Part shown: positions 9,801-22,355 of the stretch, in pieces
Layout: each line of letters starts with the position of its first letter
Position numbering within the stretch: the stretch's first letter is position 1
Assembly: GCF_029407905.1 (NCBI RefSeq)
Contig: NW_026577927.1
Location: 186,001-250,000, forward strand
Direction of reading: 5' to 3'
DNA: 64,000 nt
From: Bubalus kerabau
Taxonomy: Eukaryota; Chordata; Mammalia; Artiodactyla; Bovidae
The notes under the pieces: model-generated
Seen by the model: the letters and a program-made list of their open reading frames with translations, nothing else
Databases searched by the model: none
Told to the model about the DNA's origin: nothing
Position numbers and translations under genes: made by a program

Positions 9801-12800
9801 ATGCATGGGGGTGTCAGTGACCCTTCGTTTTGTGTCTTCATCCACAGGATTGCCTTCGAAGAGGTGTCCGGGCATCGTGTTCTTATGAAGAGCGGCCTGG
9901 GAAATCGGGGTCGTTCAGCATTTGGCACCACCCACGTGGCTAGTCTCGATTTTCCTCATGAAACCGGCCTCATCCTGAGGTGTGCCGCGAAGGTCATGAA
10001 ACCCTTCCAGATAAAGCAGAGGAATCGACCCTCCTGTGGCGATCAGGAGGGGAGAAGTGGCTCAGATGAAGTGCTGCTGGGAACCTCGGTGTTTCCCTCA
10101 AGTGAGACAGGTATGTTGGGTAACTTTTGGGGTCGCATAACGCGTTCCAAGTACCGTTTCGCTCTTCAAATTGGAACGTGGGACTTCTCTTGGGGTGCTC
10201 CAGCGGGCAAGGGCCTCATCTTGGAATGACTGGGGAACCACTTGGTTTTTCTCGAGTTGCGGTGGGATATTTGAGTTACCACAGGGAATTCATGCTTCCT
10301 CTTGTGTTGGCCCACAAAAGTCTTATCTTCCATTCGAGATTCGAGGAAGAGCTGGAGGTGCGCTCTAGTCACTGAAGGCAAAAGAGACCCCACCAAGGCT
10401 TGTGTGCAGGACCTAATGTTCATGTCAAGGGGCGACAGGAATCTCGGGGTTGCATTCCAGACTCACCCTGGAGTCAGGCCTCGTCTCGAGGGGAAGCAAA
10501 GGACTCTGCTCTCCTCTCGAGTCGGACGGGTATGTCTTGGAGTCCACTGAGTGGCTTAAAGGGAGTCAAACCTCCTCTGGTGTTTAGAGGGAGGACACGG
10601 GATTGCTCTCCAGGCAATGCATGAAATGAAGGCCCTCATCTCCCAATGACTGGGGCGTCTCGTAGGTTTTCTCGAGCTGTGGCGCTAGTGTGGGGTTTCT
10701 CACGAAGTAAGACTGGGAGCTCAGTGAGCCTCTCATGTGGTGCCAGGGCAGTCAGGTCTCTATGCACGTGGTGAGAGGGAGCCCGTCATTGTTCTCGAGT
10801 CATGGTAGTGGAATTGGGCCTGAAAACGTGTTAAAGAAGGACTCTCGAGGTCTTTCTTGGGTTGCAGCAGGAAACCCTGGGTTCCATCGACTTGTGCCAG
10901 TGACCTCAGGAAGCTTCTGAGCGTGCCTCTGAGAAGTCAGGGTCACTGTGGAGTTGGGAGGGGCCTCTCGGAACTCCACTGGGTTTGGTGCAATGGAAGA
11001 GGGCCTCATGACTAGTTGAGGCAGGAACCACAGGGTTCCTCTCCTGGCTTCGAATGCGCCGGATCTGACTCGGATCGCAGAGTCCATGCAGAGTTGGGAC
11101 AGGAGAGTCAGGCCTCGTCTTGTGTGGAGGAATGGATCTCCGCTTGACTCTCGCGTTGTTCATGGGGTGACAGGCCACTTGTCGATTTGTATGTGGAACT
11201 TGCGGGTTTTTCTGGACGATGCACTGGGGTGTCACTGCCCCTTCGTGTTGTGCCTTGTTCCACAGGATTGCCTTCGAGTTGGGTTCTGCCATCGGGTTCT
11301 TATCAAGAGCGGACCAGGGAATTGGGGTCTTTTGGCATGCTGCACCACCCACGAGGCTATGTCTCGAATTTCCTCGTGAGACTGGCCTCATCTTGATGTG
11401 CGCCAGGAAGGTCGGGAACGCCTTCCAGACAAAGCAGGGGAATCGAACCTCCTGTCGCGATCAAGAGGGGAGAAGAGTCTCAGATGAAGTGGTGCCGGGA
11501 ACCTCGGTGTTCTCCTCAAGTGAGACTGGTATGTCGGGGAACTTTTGGGGTCGCATCAAGGGTTCCAACTAACTTTTCGCTCTTCAATAAGGAACGTGGG
11601 ACTTCTCTTGAGACGCTGTAGCGGGCAAGGGCCTCATCTTTCAATGACGGGGGAACCACGTGGTTTTTCTTGAGTTGGGGCGGGATTCTCGAGTTACAAC
11701 CGGGAATTCAGGCTTCCTCTTCAACTGGCCCAGGGAAGTCCAGTTTTCATTCGAGTTATGAGTTAGAACTGGGGATTGCTCTCGAGACACTGCAGGGCCA
11801 AATAGACCTCATCTAGGCTTGTGTCCAGGACCTAATGTTCCTCTGCTGGGGCGAAAGCGATCTCAGCATTGCATTCTCGACTCACCCGGGGAGTCAGGCC
11901 TCGTCTCGAGGGGAAGCCAAGGACACCGCTCTCCTGTCAAGTCGCGACGGGTATATCTTGGAGCTCACTGTGTGGCCTAAAATGAGTCAAGCCTCCTGTG
12001 GAGTTTGGAGAGAGGACTCAGGATTGCTCTCCAGGCCATACAGCAAAAGAAGGCCCTCATCTCGTGAGGACTGGGGCGTCTCGTGGGTATTCTCGAGCTG
12101 CGGCTCCAGTGTGGTGTTGCTCACGAGGTATAATGGGGAGCTCAGGGAGCCTCTCCTGTGGCGCCAGGGAAGTCAGGTTTCTATGCGCGTGGCTAGGGGG
12201 AGCGCATCATTGCTCTCGAGTCATGGTAGGGGAATCGCACCTCAAGACGCATTGAAGAAGGACTCACGAGGTCTTTTACGGGTTGGGGCAGGAAACCCTT
12301 GGTTCCCTCGACTTGTGCCGGTGATCTCAGGAAGGTCTAAGGGTGCCTCTGAGAAGTCAGGGATACTGTGCAGTTGGGAGGGGTCTCTCGGGACTCCACT
12401 GGGTTCGGTGCAATGGAAGAGGGCCTCATCTCGAGTGGAGGCAGGAAACTCATGTTTCCTCTCCTGACTTCCCCTGGGCCAGATCTGACTCGGATCGCAG
12501 TTTCGCTGCAGAGTTCGAACAGGAGAGTCAGGCCTCGTCTTGTGTGGAGGAATGGAACTCTTCTTGCCTCTCCAGTTGTTCACGGGGTGACAGGTCACTT
12601 CACGAGCTGTGTGTGGTACCTGCAGGTTTCTCCGGACGATACCCAGGGGTGTCAGTGCCCCTAAGTGCTGTGCCTTCATCAAAAGGGTTATCTTCAAAGA
12701 GGTGTCCGGGCATCAGGATCTTATCAAGAGCGGACCGGGAAATCGGGGTCTTTCGGCATGTGTCACCATCCACGTGGCTATGTCTCGAATATCCTCGTGA

Positions 12801-14555
12801 GACCGGCCTCATCCTGAGATGCACCGGGAAAGGCGGGAACCCCTTCAAGACAAAACAGGGGAATCGACCCTCCTGTCGCGATCAGGAGGGGAGAAGTGGC
12901 CCAGATGTAGTGGTGCCGGGAACCTCTGTGTTCTCCTCGAGTCAGACTGGTGTGTCGAGGAACTTTTGAGGGCGCATCAAGGGTGCCAATACCGTTTCGC
13001 ACTTCAAGACGGAACGTGGGACTTCTCTTGAGACGCTGTAGGGGGCAAGGGCCTCATCTTGGGATGACGGGGGAACCACGTGGCGTTTCTCGAGTTGTGG
13101 CGGGATTCTCGAGTTTCGACGGGGAATACAGTCTTCCTCATGTGTTGGGCGAGGGAAGTCCTATCTTCCATTCGAGTTTAAAGGGAGAGCTGGGGATTGC
13201 TCTCGAGTCACTGCAAGGCAAAATAGACCTCATCTAGGCTTGTGTCCAGGACTTAATGTTCGTCCCTAGGGGCGACAGGGATCTTGGGGTTGCATACCAG
13301 ACTCACCTGGGGAATCAGGCCTCGTCTTGAGGGGAAGCAAAGAACTCCGCTGTCCTTTTGAGTCGCGATGGGTATCTCTTGGAGCCCACTGTGTGCCCTA
13401 AAGGGAGTCAAGCCTCCTGTGGTGTTTGGATAGAGGACTCGGGATTCCTCTCCAGGCCATGCAGGAAAAGAAGGCCCTCATCTCGCAATGATGGCGGCGT
13501 CTCGTGGGTTTTCTAGACTGCCGCGCTAGTGCCAGGTTTCTGACGAGGTACGAGAGGGAGCTCAGGGAGCCTCTCGTGTGGCGCCAGGGAAGTCAGGTCC
13601 CCATGAGATGGCTAGGGGGAGCTCGTCATTGCTCTCGAGTCATGGTAGGGTAATCGGGCCTCAAGACGGGTTGAAGAAGGACTCTCGAGGTCTTTCTCGG
13701 GTCACTGCATAAAACCCAGTGTTCCCTTGACTTGTGCCTGCGACATCAGGGAGCTTCTCAGAGTGCCTCTGAGAAGTCAGGGATACTGTGCAGTTTGGAG
13801 GGGCCTCTTGAGACTCCTCTGCATTTGGTGGAATGTAAGAGGGACTCATCTCGAGTTGAAGCAGGAACCTCAGTGTTCCTCTCCATTTCTGACTCAGATC
13901 GCAAGGTCCCTGCATGTTGGTACAGGAGAGTCAGGCCTCGTCTTTTCTGGAGATGGGACTCCTCTTGCCTCTCGAGTTGTTCTCGAGGTGACAGGCCACT
14001 TGTCGAGCTGTGTGTGTAACCTGCCCGTTTTTCCGGATGATGCACAGGTGTGTTAGTGCCCCTTCGTGTTGTACCTTCATACTCAAGGCTGCCTTCCAAG
14101 AGGTGTCCGAGCATCGGATTCTTATCAAGAGCAGACCGGGAAATTGGAGTCTTTCAGCAAGTGGCACCACCCACAAAGCTACGTATCGAATTTCCCCATG
14201 AGACCGGCCTCATCCTGAGTTGTGCAGGGAAGGTCGGGCCCCCTTGCAGACAAAGCAGGGGAATCGACCCACTGGTCACGATCAGGAGGGGAGAAGGGGC
14301 TTAAATGAAGTGGTGCCGGGAACCTCGGTGTTCCCCTTGAGTGAGACCGGCATGTTGGGGGACTTTTGGGGTCGCATCAAGGGTGCCAAGTACCGTTTCG
14401 CATTTCAAGACGGAACCTGGGACATCTTTTGAAACGCTGTAGCGGGCAAGGGCCTCATCTTGCGATGACGGGAGAACCACGTGGTTCTTTTCGAGTTGCG
14501 GCGAGATTCTCGAGTTATGACCGGAAATTTAGGCTTCCTTTTGTTGGCCTTGAAA

Positions 14556-15417
14556 TCCAATCTTCCATTCGGGTTGCGAGGGGGAGCTGGGGATTGCGCT
14601 AGAGTCACTGCAGGGCAAAAGAGACCTAATCTAGGCTTGTGTCCAGGATCTAACGTTGCTCTCCAGGGGTGACAGGGATCTCGGGTTTGCATTCCAGACT
14701 CATCCGGGGAGTCAGTTCTCACCTCGAGGGTAAGCAAAGAATTCCGCTCTAGTCTCGAGTCGTGATGGGTATCTCTTGGAGCCCACCGTGTGTACTAAAG
14801 GGAGTCAAGCCTCCTGTGGAGTTTGGAGAGAGGACTCGGGATTGGACTCCAGGCCATGCAGGAAAAGAAGGCCCTCATCTCCGGATGACGGTGGCGTCTC
14901 GTGGGTTTTCTCGAGCTGCGGCGCCAGTGTGGGGTGTCTCATGAAGTACCACGGGGATCTCAGGGAGCCTCTTGTATGGCGCCAGGAAAATCCAGTGTTC
15001 CATTCGAGTTGCAAGTTAGAACTGGGGATTGCTCTCCAGTCACTGCAGGGCAAAATAGACCTCATCTACGCTTGTGTCCAGGACCTAGTGTTCCACTACT
15101 GGGCCAACAGGGATCTCAGGGTTGCATTCTCGACTCACCCGGAGAGTCAGGCCTCGTCTTGAGGGGAAAAAAAGGACTCCGCTCTCCTGTCGAGTTGTGA
15201 CGGGTATCTCTTGGAGCCCACTGCGTGGCGTAAAGGGAGTGAAGCCTCCTATGGAGTTTGGAGATGACTCGGGATTGTTTTCCTGGCCATGCAGGAAAAA
15301 AGGCCCTCATCTCGCGATGACGGGGGCATCTCGTGGGTTTTCTCCAGCTGCGGCGCCAGTATCAGATTTCTCACTAGGTACAACGGGGAGCTCAGAGAGC
15401 CTCTCGTGAGGTGCTAG
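14556..15417. repeat. Internal 433 bp tandem duplication inside one satellite I monomer, array 1
   Basis: The monomer starting near 13739 spans 1,832 bp. The excess comes from a partial duplication: 14556-14988 is repeated as 14989-15417. The second copy begins abruptly inside a 'gcgccagg' stretch with the aatccagtgttccattcg block that belongs ~430 bp upstream. The two halves have diverged visibly, so the event is old. The same long monomer occurs in array 2 at 40625-41488. Confidence 0.8.
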
Positions 15418-18400
15418 GGACGTCAGGTCTCCGTGCGTGTGGTGAAGGGGAGTGCGTGATTGCTCTCAAGTCATAGTAGGCGAATCGGGCCTCAAGACGC
15501 ATTGAAGAAGGATTCTTGAGGTCTTTCTCGGGTTGCGGCAGGGAACCCTGGGTTCCCTTGATTTGTGTCGGTGACCTCAGGCAACTTCTAAGGGTGCCTC
15601 TGAGAAGTCAGGGACACTGTGGATTTGGGAGGGGCCTTTCGTTACTCAACTGGGTTTGGTGCAATCGAAGAGGGCCTCATCTCGAATGGAGGCAGGAACC
15701 TCAGGGGTCCTCTCCATATCTGACTCGGGTCGCAGGCTACCTGCAGAGTATGGACAAGAGAGTCACGCCTCGTCTTCTGTGGAGGAATGGATTTCCCCTT
15801 GCCTTTCGAGTTGTTCACGGAGTGACAGGCCACTTGTTGAGCTGAGTGTGGAACCTGCGGGTTTTTCCGGATGATGCACGAGGGTGTCAGTGCCCCTTCG
15901 TGTTGTGCCTTCATCCACAGGGTTGCCTTCAAAGAGGTTTCCGGGCATCGGGTTCTTTTCAAGAGCGTACCGGAAAATTGGGGTCTTTCAGCATGTGGTA
16001 CCACCCACGAGGCTACGTCTCGAATTTCCTCGGGAGACCGGCCTCATCCTGAGGTGCGCCAGGAAGCTCGGGATCCCCTTGCAGACAAAGCAGGGGAAAC
16101 GACCCACAGGTCGCAATCAGAAGGGGAGAAAGGGCTCAGATGAAGTGGTGCCGGGAACCTCGGTGGTCCCCTCGAGTGAGACCGGTATGTCACGGCACTT
16201 TTGAGGTCGCATCAAGGGTGCCAAGTACAGTTTCGCACTTCAAGACGGAACGTGGGAATTCTCTGGAGATGCTGTAGCGGGCAAGGGCCTCATATTGCGA
16301 TGACGAGGGAAACACGTGGTTTTTCTCGAGTTGAGGCGGGATTCTCGAGTTACAACGGGGAATTCAGGCTTCCTTTTGTGTTGGCCCAGGAAGTCCAATC
16401 TTCCATTCAACTTGTCAGAGAGAGCTGGGGGTTGCTCTCGAGTCACTTCAGGGCAAAGAGTCCTCATCTAGGCTTGGGTCCAGGACGTAATGTTCCTCTC
16501 CAGGGGCGACAGGGATATCGGGGTCGCATTCCAGTCTCACCCGGTGGGTCACGCCTCGTCTCGAGTGGAAGCAAAGGACTCCACTATCCTCTCGAGTCGG
16601 GACGCGTAACTCTTGGAGCCCAATGAGTGGCCTAAAGGGAGTCAAGCGTCCTGTGTAGCTTGGACAGAAGGTTCACGCTTGATCTGCATACCATGCAGTT
16701 AAAGATGGCCCTCCTCTCGTGATGACGGGGGCGTCTCATGGGTTTTCTCGAGCTGCGGCGCCAGTGTGGGGTTTCTCACGAGATATGATGGGGAGTTCAG
16801 GGAGCCTCTCGTGCGGCGCCAGAGAAGCCTGACTCCATGCGTGTGGCCAGGCAGATCGCGTCATTGCTCTCGAGTCATGGGAGGGACTAGGGCCTCAAGA
16901 GGCATTTAAGAAGGACTCTCAAGGTCTTTCTTGGGTTGGGGCGGGAAACACTCGTTTCCATCGACCTCTAAGAGGACCTTAGGGAATTTCCCAGGTGCCT
17001 CTGAGAGGTGAGGGATACTGAGGAGTTAGAGGGGCCTCTCGGGACTCCACTAGGTTTGACGAAATGAAAGAGGGCCTCATCTGGATTGGAGGCAGGAACC
17101 TCAGGCTTCCTCTCCATTTCTGACTCCGACCGCAGGGTCCCTGCAGAGTTGGGACAGGAGAGTCAGGCCTCGTCTTGTCTGAGTAACGGAACTCTGCTTG
17201 CCTCTCGAGTCGTTCAGGGGGTCTCAGGGCCCTTGACAAGCTGTGTGTGGAACCTGCGGGTGTTTCCAGAAGATGCATGGAGGTGTCAGTGCCCCTTCGT
17301 TTTGTGTCTTCCCCCACAGGGTTTCCTTCAAACAGGTGTCCGGGCATCGGGTTCATTTCAAGAGCGGACCGGGAAATCGGGGTCATTCGGCATGTGGCAC
17401 CACCAACGTGGCTCATCTCGAATTTCCTCGTGAGACCAGCATCATCCTGAGGTGCGCCGGGAAGGCCGGGAACACCTTCCACACAAAGTAGGGGAATCGA
17501 TTCTCCTGTCGCGATCAGGAGGGGAGACGGGGCTCAGATGAAGTAATGCCGGGACCCTCGGTGTTCCACTCGAGGGAACCCGGCGTTTCAGGGAACTTTA
17601 GGGGTCGCATCAAGGGAGCCAAGTACCGTTTCCCACTTCAGGACGGAACATGGGACTTCCCTGGAGACGCTATAGCGGGCAAAGGCCTCATCCTGTGAAG
17701 ACGTTGGAACCACGTCGTTTTTCTCGAGTTGCATCGGGATTCTCGAAAACGACAGGAATTTCAGGCTTCCTCTTGGGTTGGCCCTGGGAAGCCCAATCTT
17801 CAATTCGAGTTGCGATGGAAAGCTGGGGGTTCTGCTCGAGTCACTACAGGGCCAAAGAGACCTCATCGAGGCGTGTGTCCAGGACCTAATATTCCTCTCA
17901 AGGGAAGACAGGGATCACGGGTTTCCATTCCAGACTCCCCCGGGGGGTCAGGACTCGCCTGGAGGGGAAGCAAAGGACTCCGCTTTCCTCTCAAGTCCCG
18001 ACACGGTTCTCTTGGAGCCCACTGAGTGGACTCAAGGCTGTCGAGCCTCCTCTTCAGTTTGGAGAGAGGACCCGGGATTGCTCTCCAGGCCAGGCAGGAA
18101 AAGAAGGCCCTCATCTCGCGATGACGGGGGCGTCTCATGGGTTTCCTCAGGCTGCTGTGCCCATGGGGGTTTTCTCACGAGGCACGACGAGGACCTCAGG
18201 GAGCCTCTCGTGCGGCGCCAGGGAAGTCAGGTCCCCATGCGCATGGCGAGGGGGAGCTGGTCATCACTCTCGAGTCATGGGAAACGGCTAGGTCCTCAAG
18301 AGGCGTTGAAGAAGGACTCTCGAGGTCTTTCTCGGGTTGCGGCAGGAAACCCTCGTTTCCCTCGACTTCTGCAGGGGACCTTAGGGAACTTCCCAGGGTG

Positions 18401-18950
18401 CCTCTGAGAGGTGAGGGATGCTGTGTAGTTGGCAGGGCCTCTCGGGACTCTGCTGGGTTCGGCGCAATGGAAGAGGGCCTCATCTCGAGGGGAGGCAGGA
18501 ACCTCAGGCTTCCTCTCGGTTTCGGACTCCGTCTGCACGGTCCCTGCAGTGTTGGGACAGGAGAGTCATGCCTCGTCTTGTCTGAGGAATGGAATTCTGG
18601 TTGCCTCTCGAGTTGTTCCGGGAGTCTCAGGCCCCTTGTCGAGCTGTGTGTAGACCCTGCGGGTTTTTCTGGATGATGCACGGGGGTGTCAGTGCCCCTT
18701 CGTGTTGTGCCTTCACCCACAGGGTTGCCTTCGAAGACGTGTCCGGGCATCGGGTTCTTATCAAGAGCGGAGTGAAAAATCGGAGTCGTTCGACACGTGG
18801 CACCTCACACGTGGCTAATCTCGAATTTCCTCCTGGACCGGCTTCATCCTGAGGTGCACCAGGAAGGCCGAGAACTCCTTCCAGACAAAGCAGGGGAATC
18901 GACTCTCCTGTCGCGATCAGGAGGGGAGAAGGGGCTCAGATGAAGTGGTG

Positions 18951-19190
18951 CCGGGACCCTCGGTGTTCCCCTCGAGGGAACCCAGCGTGTCGGCGAACTT
19001 TTGCGGTCGCATCAAGGGTGTCAAGTACCGTTTTGCCCTTCAGGGCGGAACATGGGACTTCCCTGGAGACACCGGGAACTTCGGTGTTCCCCTGGAGTGA
19101 GACCGGTATGTTGGGGAACTTTGGGGTCGCATGAAGGGTGCCAAGTAGCATTTCGAACTTTAAGATAGAACGTGGGACTTCTCTTGAGAC
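18951..19190. repeat. ~120 bp duplication with subfamily switch in satellite I, array 1
   Basis: The block beginning 'cgggaccctcggtgttcccc' at 18951 is repeated from 19071 as its type B version ('ccgggaacttcggtgttccc'), making this monomer 1,518 bp long. From 19071 to about 19490 the sequence is type B, then returns to type A. This is a short type B patch within type A DNA. Array 2 does not have it. Confidence 0.7.
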
Positions 19191-22100
19191 TCTAGCTGGC
19201 AAGGGCCTCATATTGCGATGAAGGGGGAACCACAAGGTTTTTAAGACTTGAGGCTGAATTCTCGAATTAAGATGGGAAATTCAGACTTCCTCTTGTGTTG
19301 ACCGTGGGAAGACCAATCTTCCATTCAAATTGTGAGGGAGAGATGGAGGTTGCTCTCGAGTCACTGTAGGGCAAAATAGACCTCATCTAGGCTTGTGTCT
19401 AGGACATAATGTTCCACTCCAGGGGTGACATGGATCTCGGGGTTGCATTCCAAACTCACCCGGGGGGTCAGGCCTCGTCTCCAGGGAAGCAAAGGACTCC
19501 GCTCTCCTCTCGAGTCGCGACGCGCGTCTCTTGGAGCCCCCTGAGCGGCCTCAAGGGAGTCCAGCCTCCTCTTCCGTTTGGAGAGACGACCCGGGATTGC
19601 TCTCCAGGCCATGCAGGAAAAGAAGGCCCTCAGCTCGCGAGGACGGGGGCGTCTCAGGGATTTCCTCGAGCTGCGGCGCCCGTGGGGGTTTTCTCCCGAG
19701 GCACGACGAGGATCTCAGGGAGCCTCTCGTGCGGCGCCAGGGAAGTCAGGTCTCCATGCGCGTGGCGAGGGGGAGCGCGTCCTGGCTCTCGAGTCACGGG
19801 AGGGGACTAGGGCCTCGAGACGCGTTGAAGAAGGACTCTCGAGGTCTTTGTCGGGGGGCGGCGGGAAACCCTCGTTTCCCTCGCCTTCTGCCGGGGACCT
19901 TAGGGAACTTCCCAGGGTGCCTCTGAGAGGCGAGGGATCCTCTGGAGGTGGCGGGGCCCCTCGGGACTCTGCTGGGTCTGGCGCAACGAAAGAGGGCCTC
20001 ATCTCGAGGGGAGGCAGGAACCTCAGGCTTCCTCTCCGTTTCGGACTCCGACCGCAGGGTCCCTGCAGAGTTGGGACAGGAGAGACAGGCCTCGTCTTGT
20101 CTGAGGAAGGGAACCCCGCTGGCCTCTCCAGTTGCTCAGGGGGTCTCAGGCCCCTCGTCGAGCTGTGTGTGGAACCCGCGGGTCTTTGCGGACGATGCAC
20201 GGGGCTGGCAGTGCCCCTTCGTGTTGTGCCTTCACCACAGGGTTGCCTTCGAAGTTGGGTCTGGGCCTCGGGTCCTTTTCAAGAGCGGACCGGGGAATCG
20301 GGGGCGTTCGGCATGTGGCACCACCTACGTGGCTCGTCTCGAATTTCCTCGTGAGACCGGCCTCATCCTGAGGTGCGCCGGGAAGGCCGGGAACCCCTTC
20401 CAGACCACGCAGGGGAATCGCTTCTCCTGTCGCGATCAGGAGGGGAGAAGGGGCTCAGAGGAAGCGGTGCCGTGACCCTCGGTGTTCCCCTCGGGGGAAC
20501 CCGGCGTGTCGGGGGACTTTTGGGGGTCGCAGGAAGGCTGTCAGGGACCGTTTCGCCCTTCAGGGCGGAACATGGGACTTCCCTTGAGACGCCGTCGCGG
20601 GCAAGGGCCTCATCTTGCCAAGAGGTGGGAACCACGTGGTTTTTCTCGAGTTGCGGCAGCATTCTCGAGTTACGACGGGGATTTAGCCTTCCCCTTGGGT
20701 TGGCCCTGGGAAGCCCAATCTTGCCCTCGGGTTGCGAGGGAAAGCTGGGGGTTGCGCTCGAGTCACTGCAGGGCCGAAGAGACCTCACCTAGGCGTGTGT
20801 CCGGGACCTAATATTCCTCTCCAGGGAAGGCAAGGATCTCGGGGTTGCATTCCAGGCTCCCCCGGGGAGTCAGGCCTCGTCTCGAGGGGAAGCCAAGGAC
20901 CCCGCTTTCCTCTCGAGTCGCGACGCGGTCTCTTGGAGCCCCCTGAGCGGCCTCAAGGGAGTCCAGCCCTCTCTTCCGTTTGGAGAGAGGACACGGGATT
21001 GCTCTCCAGGCCATGCAGGAAAAGAAGGCCCTCAGCTCGCGAGGACGGGGGCGTCTCAGGGGTTTCCTCGAGCTGCGGCGCCCGTGGGTGTTTTCTCCCG
21101 AGGCACGACGAGGATCTCAGGGAGCCTCACGTGCGGCGCCAGGGAAGTCAGGTCTCCATGCGCGTGGCAAGGGGGAGCGTGTCATGGCTCTCGAGTCATG
21201 GTAGGGGAATCGCGACTCAAGACATTTTGAAGCACTCTCGCGGTCTTTCTCGAGTCGCGGCAGAAAACCCAGGGTTCCCTCAACTTGTGCCTGTGACCTC
21301 AGGGAGCTTCTCATTGTGCCTGTGAGTACTCAGGGATACTGTGGAGTTGGTAGTGGCCTCTCGGGACTCCACTGGGTGTGGTGCAATGGAAGAGGGCCTC
21401 ATCTCGAGTGGACGCAGGAACCTCAGGCTTCCTCTCCGTTTCTGACTCGGATCCCATGGTCCCTGCAGAGTAGGCACAAGAGAGTCACACCTAGTCTTCT
21501 GTTGAGGAATGGACCTTCGTTTGCCTTTCGAGTTGTTTACAGGGTGACAGTCCACTTTTCGAAATGTCTGTGGGACCTGCGGGTTTTTCTGGACGATGCA
21601 CGCGGGTGTCAGTGCCCCTTCGTCTTGTGCCTTCATCCACAGGTTTTCCTTCAAAGAGGTGTGCTGGCATCGGGTTCTTTTCAAGAGTGGACGGTGAAAT
21701 TGGGGTCTTTCGGCATGTGGCACCACCCACGAGGCTACGTCTCGAACTTCCTCATGAGACCGGCCTCATCCTGAGGTGCGCCTGGAAGGTCGGGAACACC
21801 TTGCAGACAGATAAGGGGAGTCGACCCTCCTGTCGCAATCAGGAGAGGAGAAGGGGCTCAGATGAAGTGGTGCCGGGAACCTCGGTGTTCCCCTTGAGTG
21901 AGTCTGGTATGTCGCGGAACTTTTGGGGCCGCATCAAGGGTGCCAAGTACCGTTTCGCATTTCAGGATGGAACGTGGGACTTCTCTTGAGATGCTGTAGC
22001 GGACAAAGGGCCTCATCTTGCGATGACGAGGGAAGCATGTGGTTTTTCTCGAGTTGCGGTGGGATTCTCGAGTTCCGACGGGGAATTCAGGCTTCCTCTT

Positions 22101-22355
22101 GTGTTGGCCCAGGAAGTCTAATCTTCCATTTGAGTTGCCAGGGAGAGCTGGGGATTGGGCTCCATTCACTGAAGTGCAAACTAGACCTCATCTAGGCTTG
22201 TATCCAGGATTTAATGTTCCTCTCCATAGGCGACAGGGATTTGGGGTTGCATTCCATACTCACCTGGGGAGTCAGGCCTCATCTCGAGGGGAAGCAAAGG
22301 ATTCCACTCTCTTCTCGAGTCGCGACAGGTATCTCTTGGAGCCCACTGAGTGGTC

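Larger units (their letters stand above)
3881..22355. repeat. Satellite I (1.715-type) array 1, ~13 monomers of ~1.40 kb
   Basis: Head-to-tail monomers. Using the block 'gacctTAGGGaacttccc' and its diverged form 'gacctcagg(g)agcttct' as anchor, repeats start near 3887, 5287, 6691, 8093, 9500, 10900, 12321, 13739, 15571, 16972, 18375, 19893 and 21293. Most spacings are 1,400-1,421 bp; two are long, 1,832 and 1,518 bp. Within a monomer there are diffuse ~31 bp quasi-repeats around CTCGAG and 'gtcaggcctcgtct'. Period, TCGAG texture and short-period substructure match what is known of bovine satellite I, a centromeric autosomal satellite. Two subfamilies are visible: CpG-rich type A (3887-9500, 16972-21200) and more decayed type B (10900-16900, 21200-22355). 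The last monomer is cut after ~1,060 bp by the second satellite. Confidence 0.88.

Noticed and set aside
3881..22355. CENP-B box in satellite I
   Set aside because: I looked for TTCG followed by seven bases and CGGG with the internal A. The closest places (for example ttcgaagaggtgtccggg) have the wrong spacing, so I do not report one. A motif scan could still find a match I missed.
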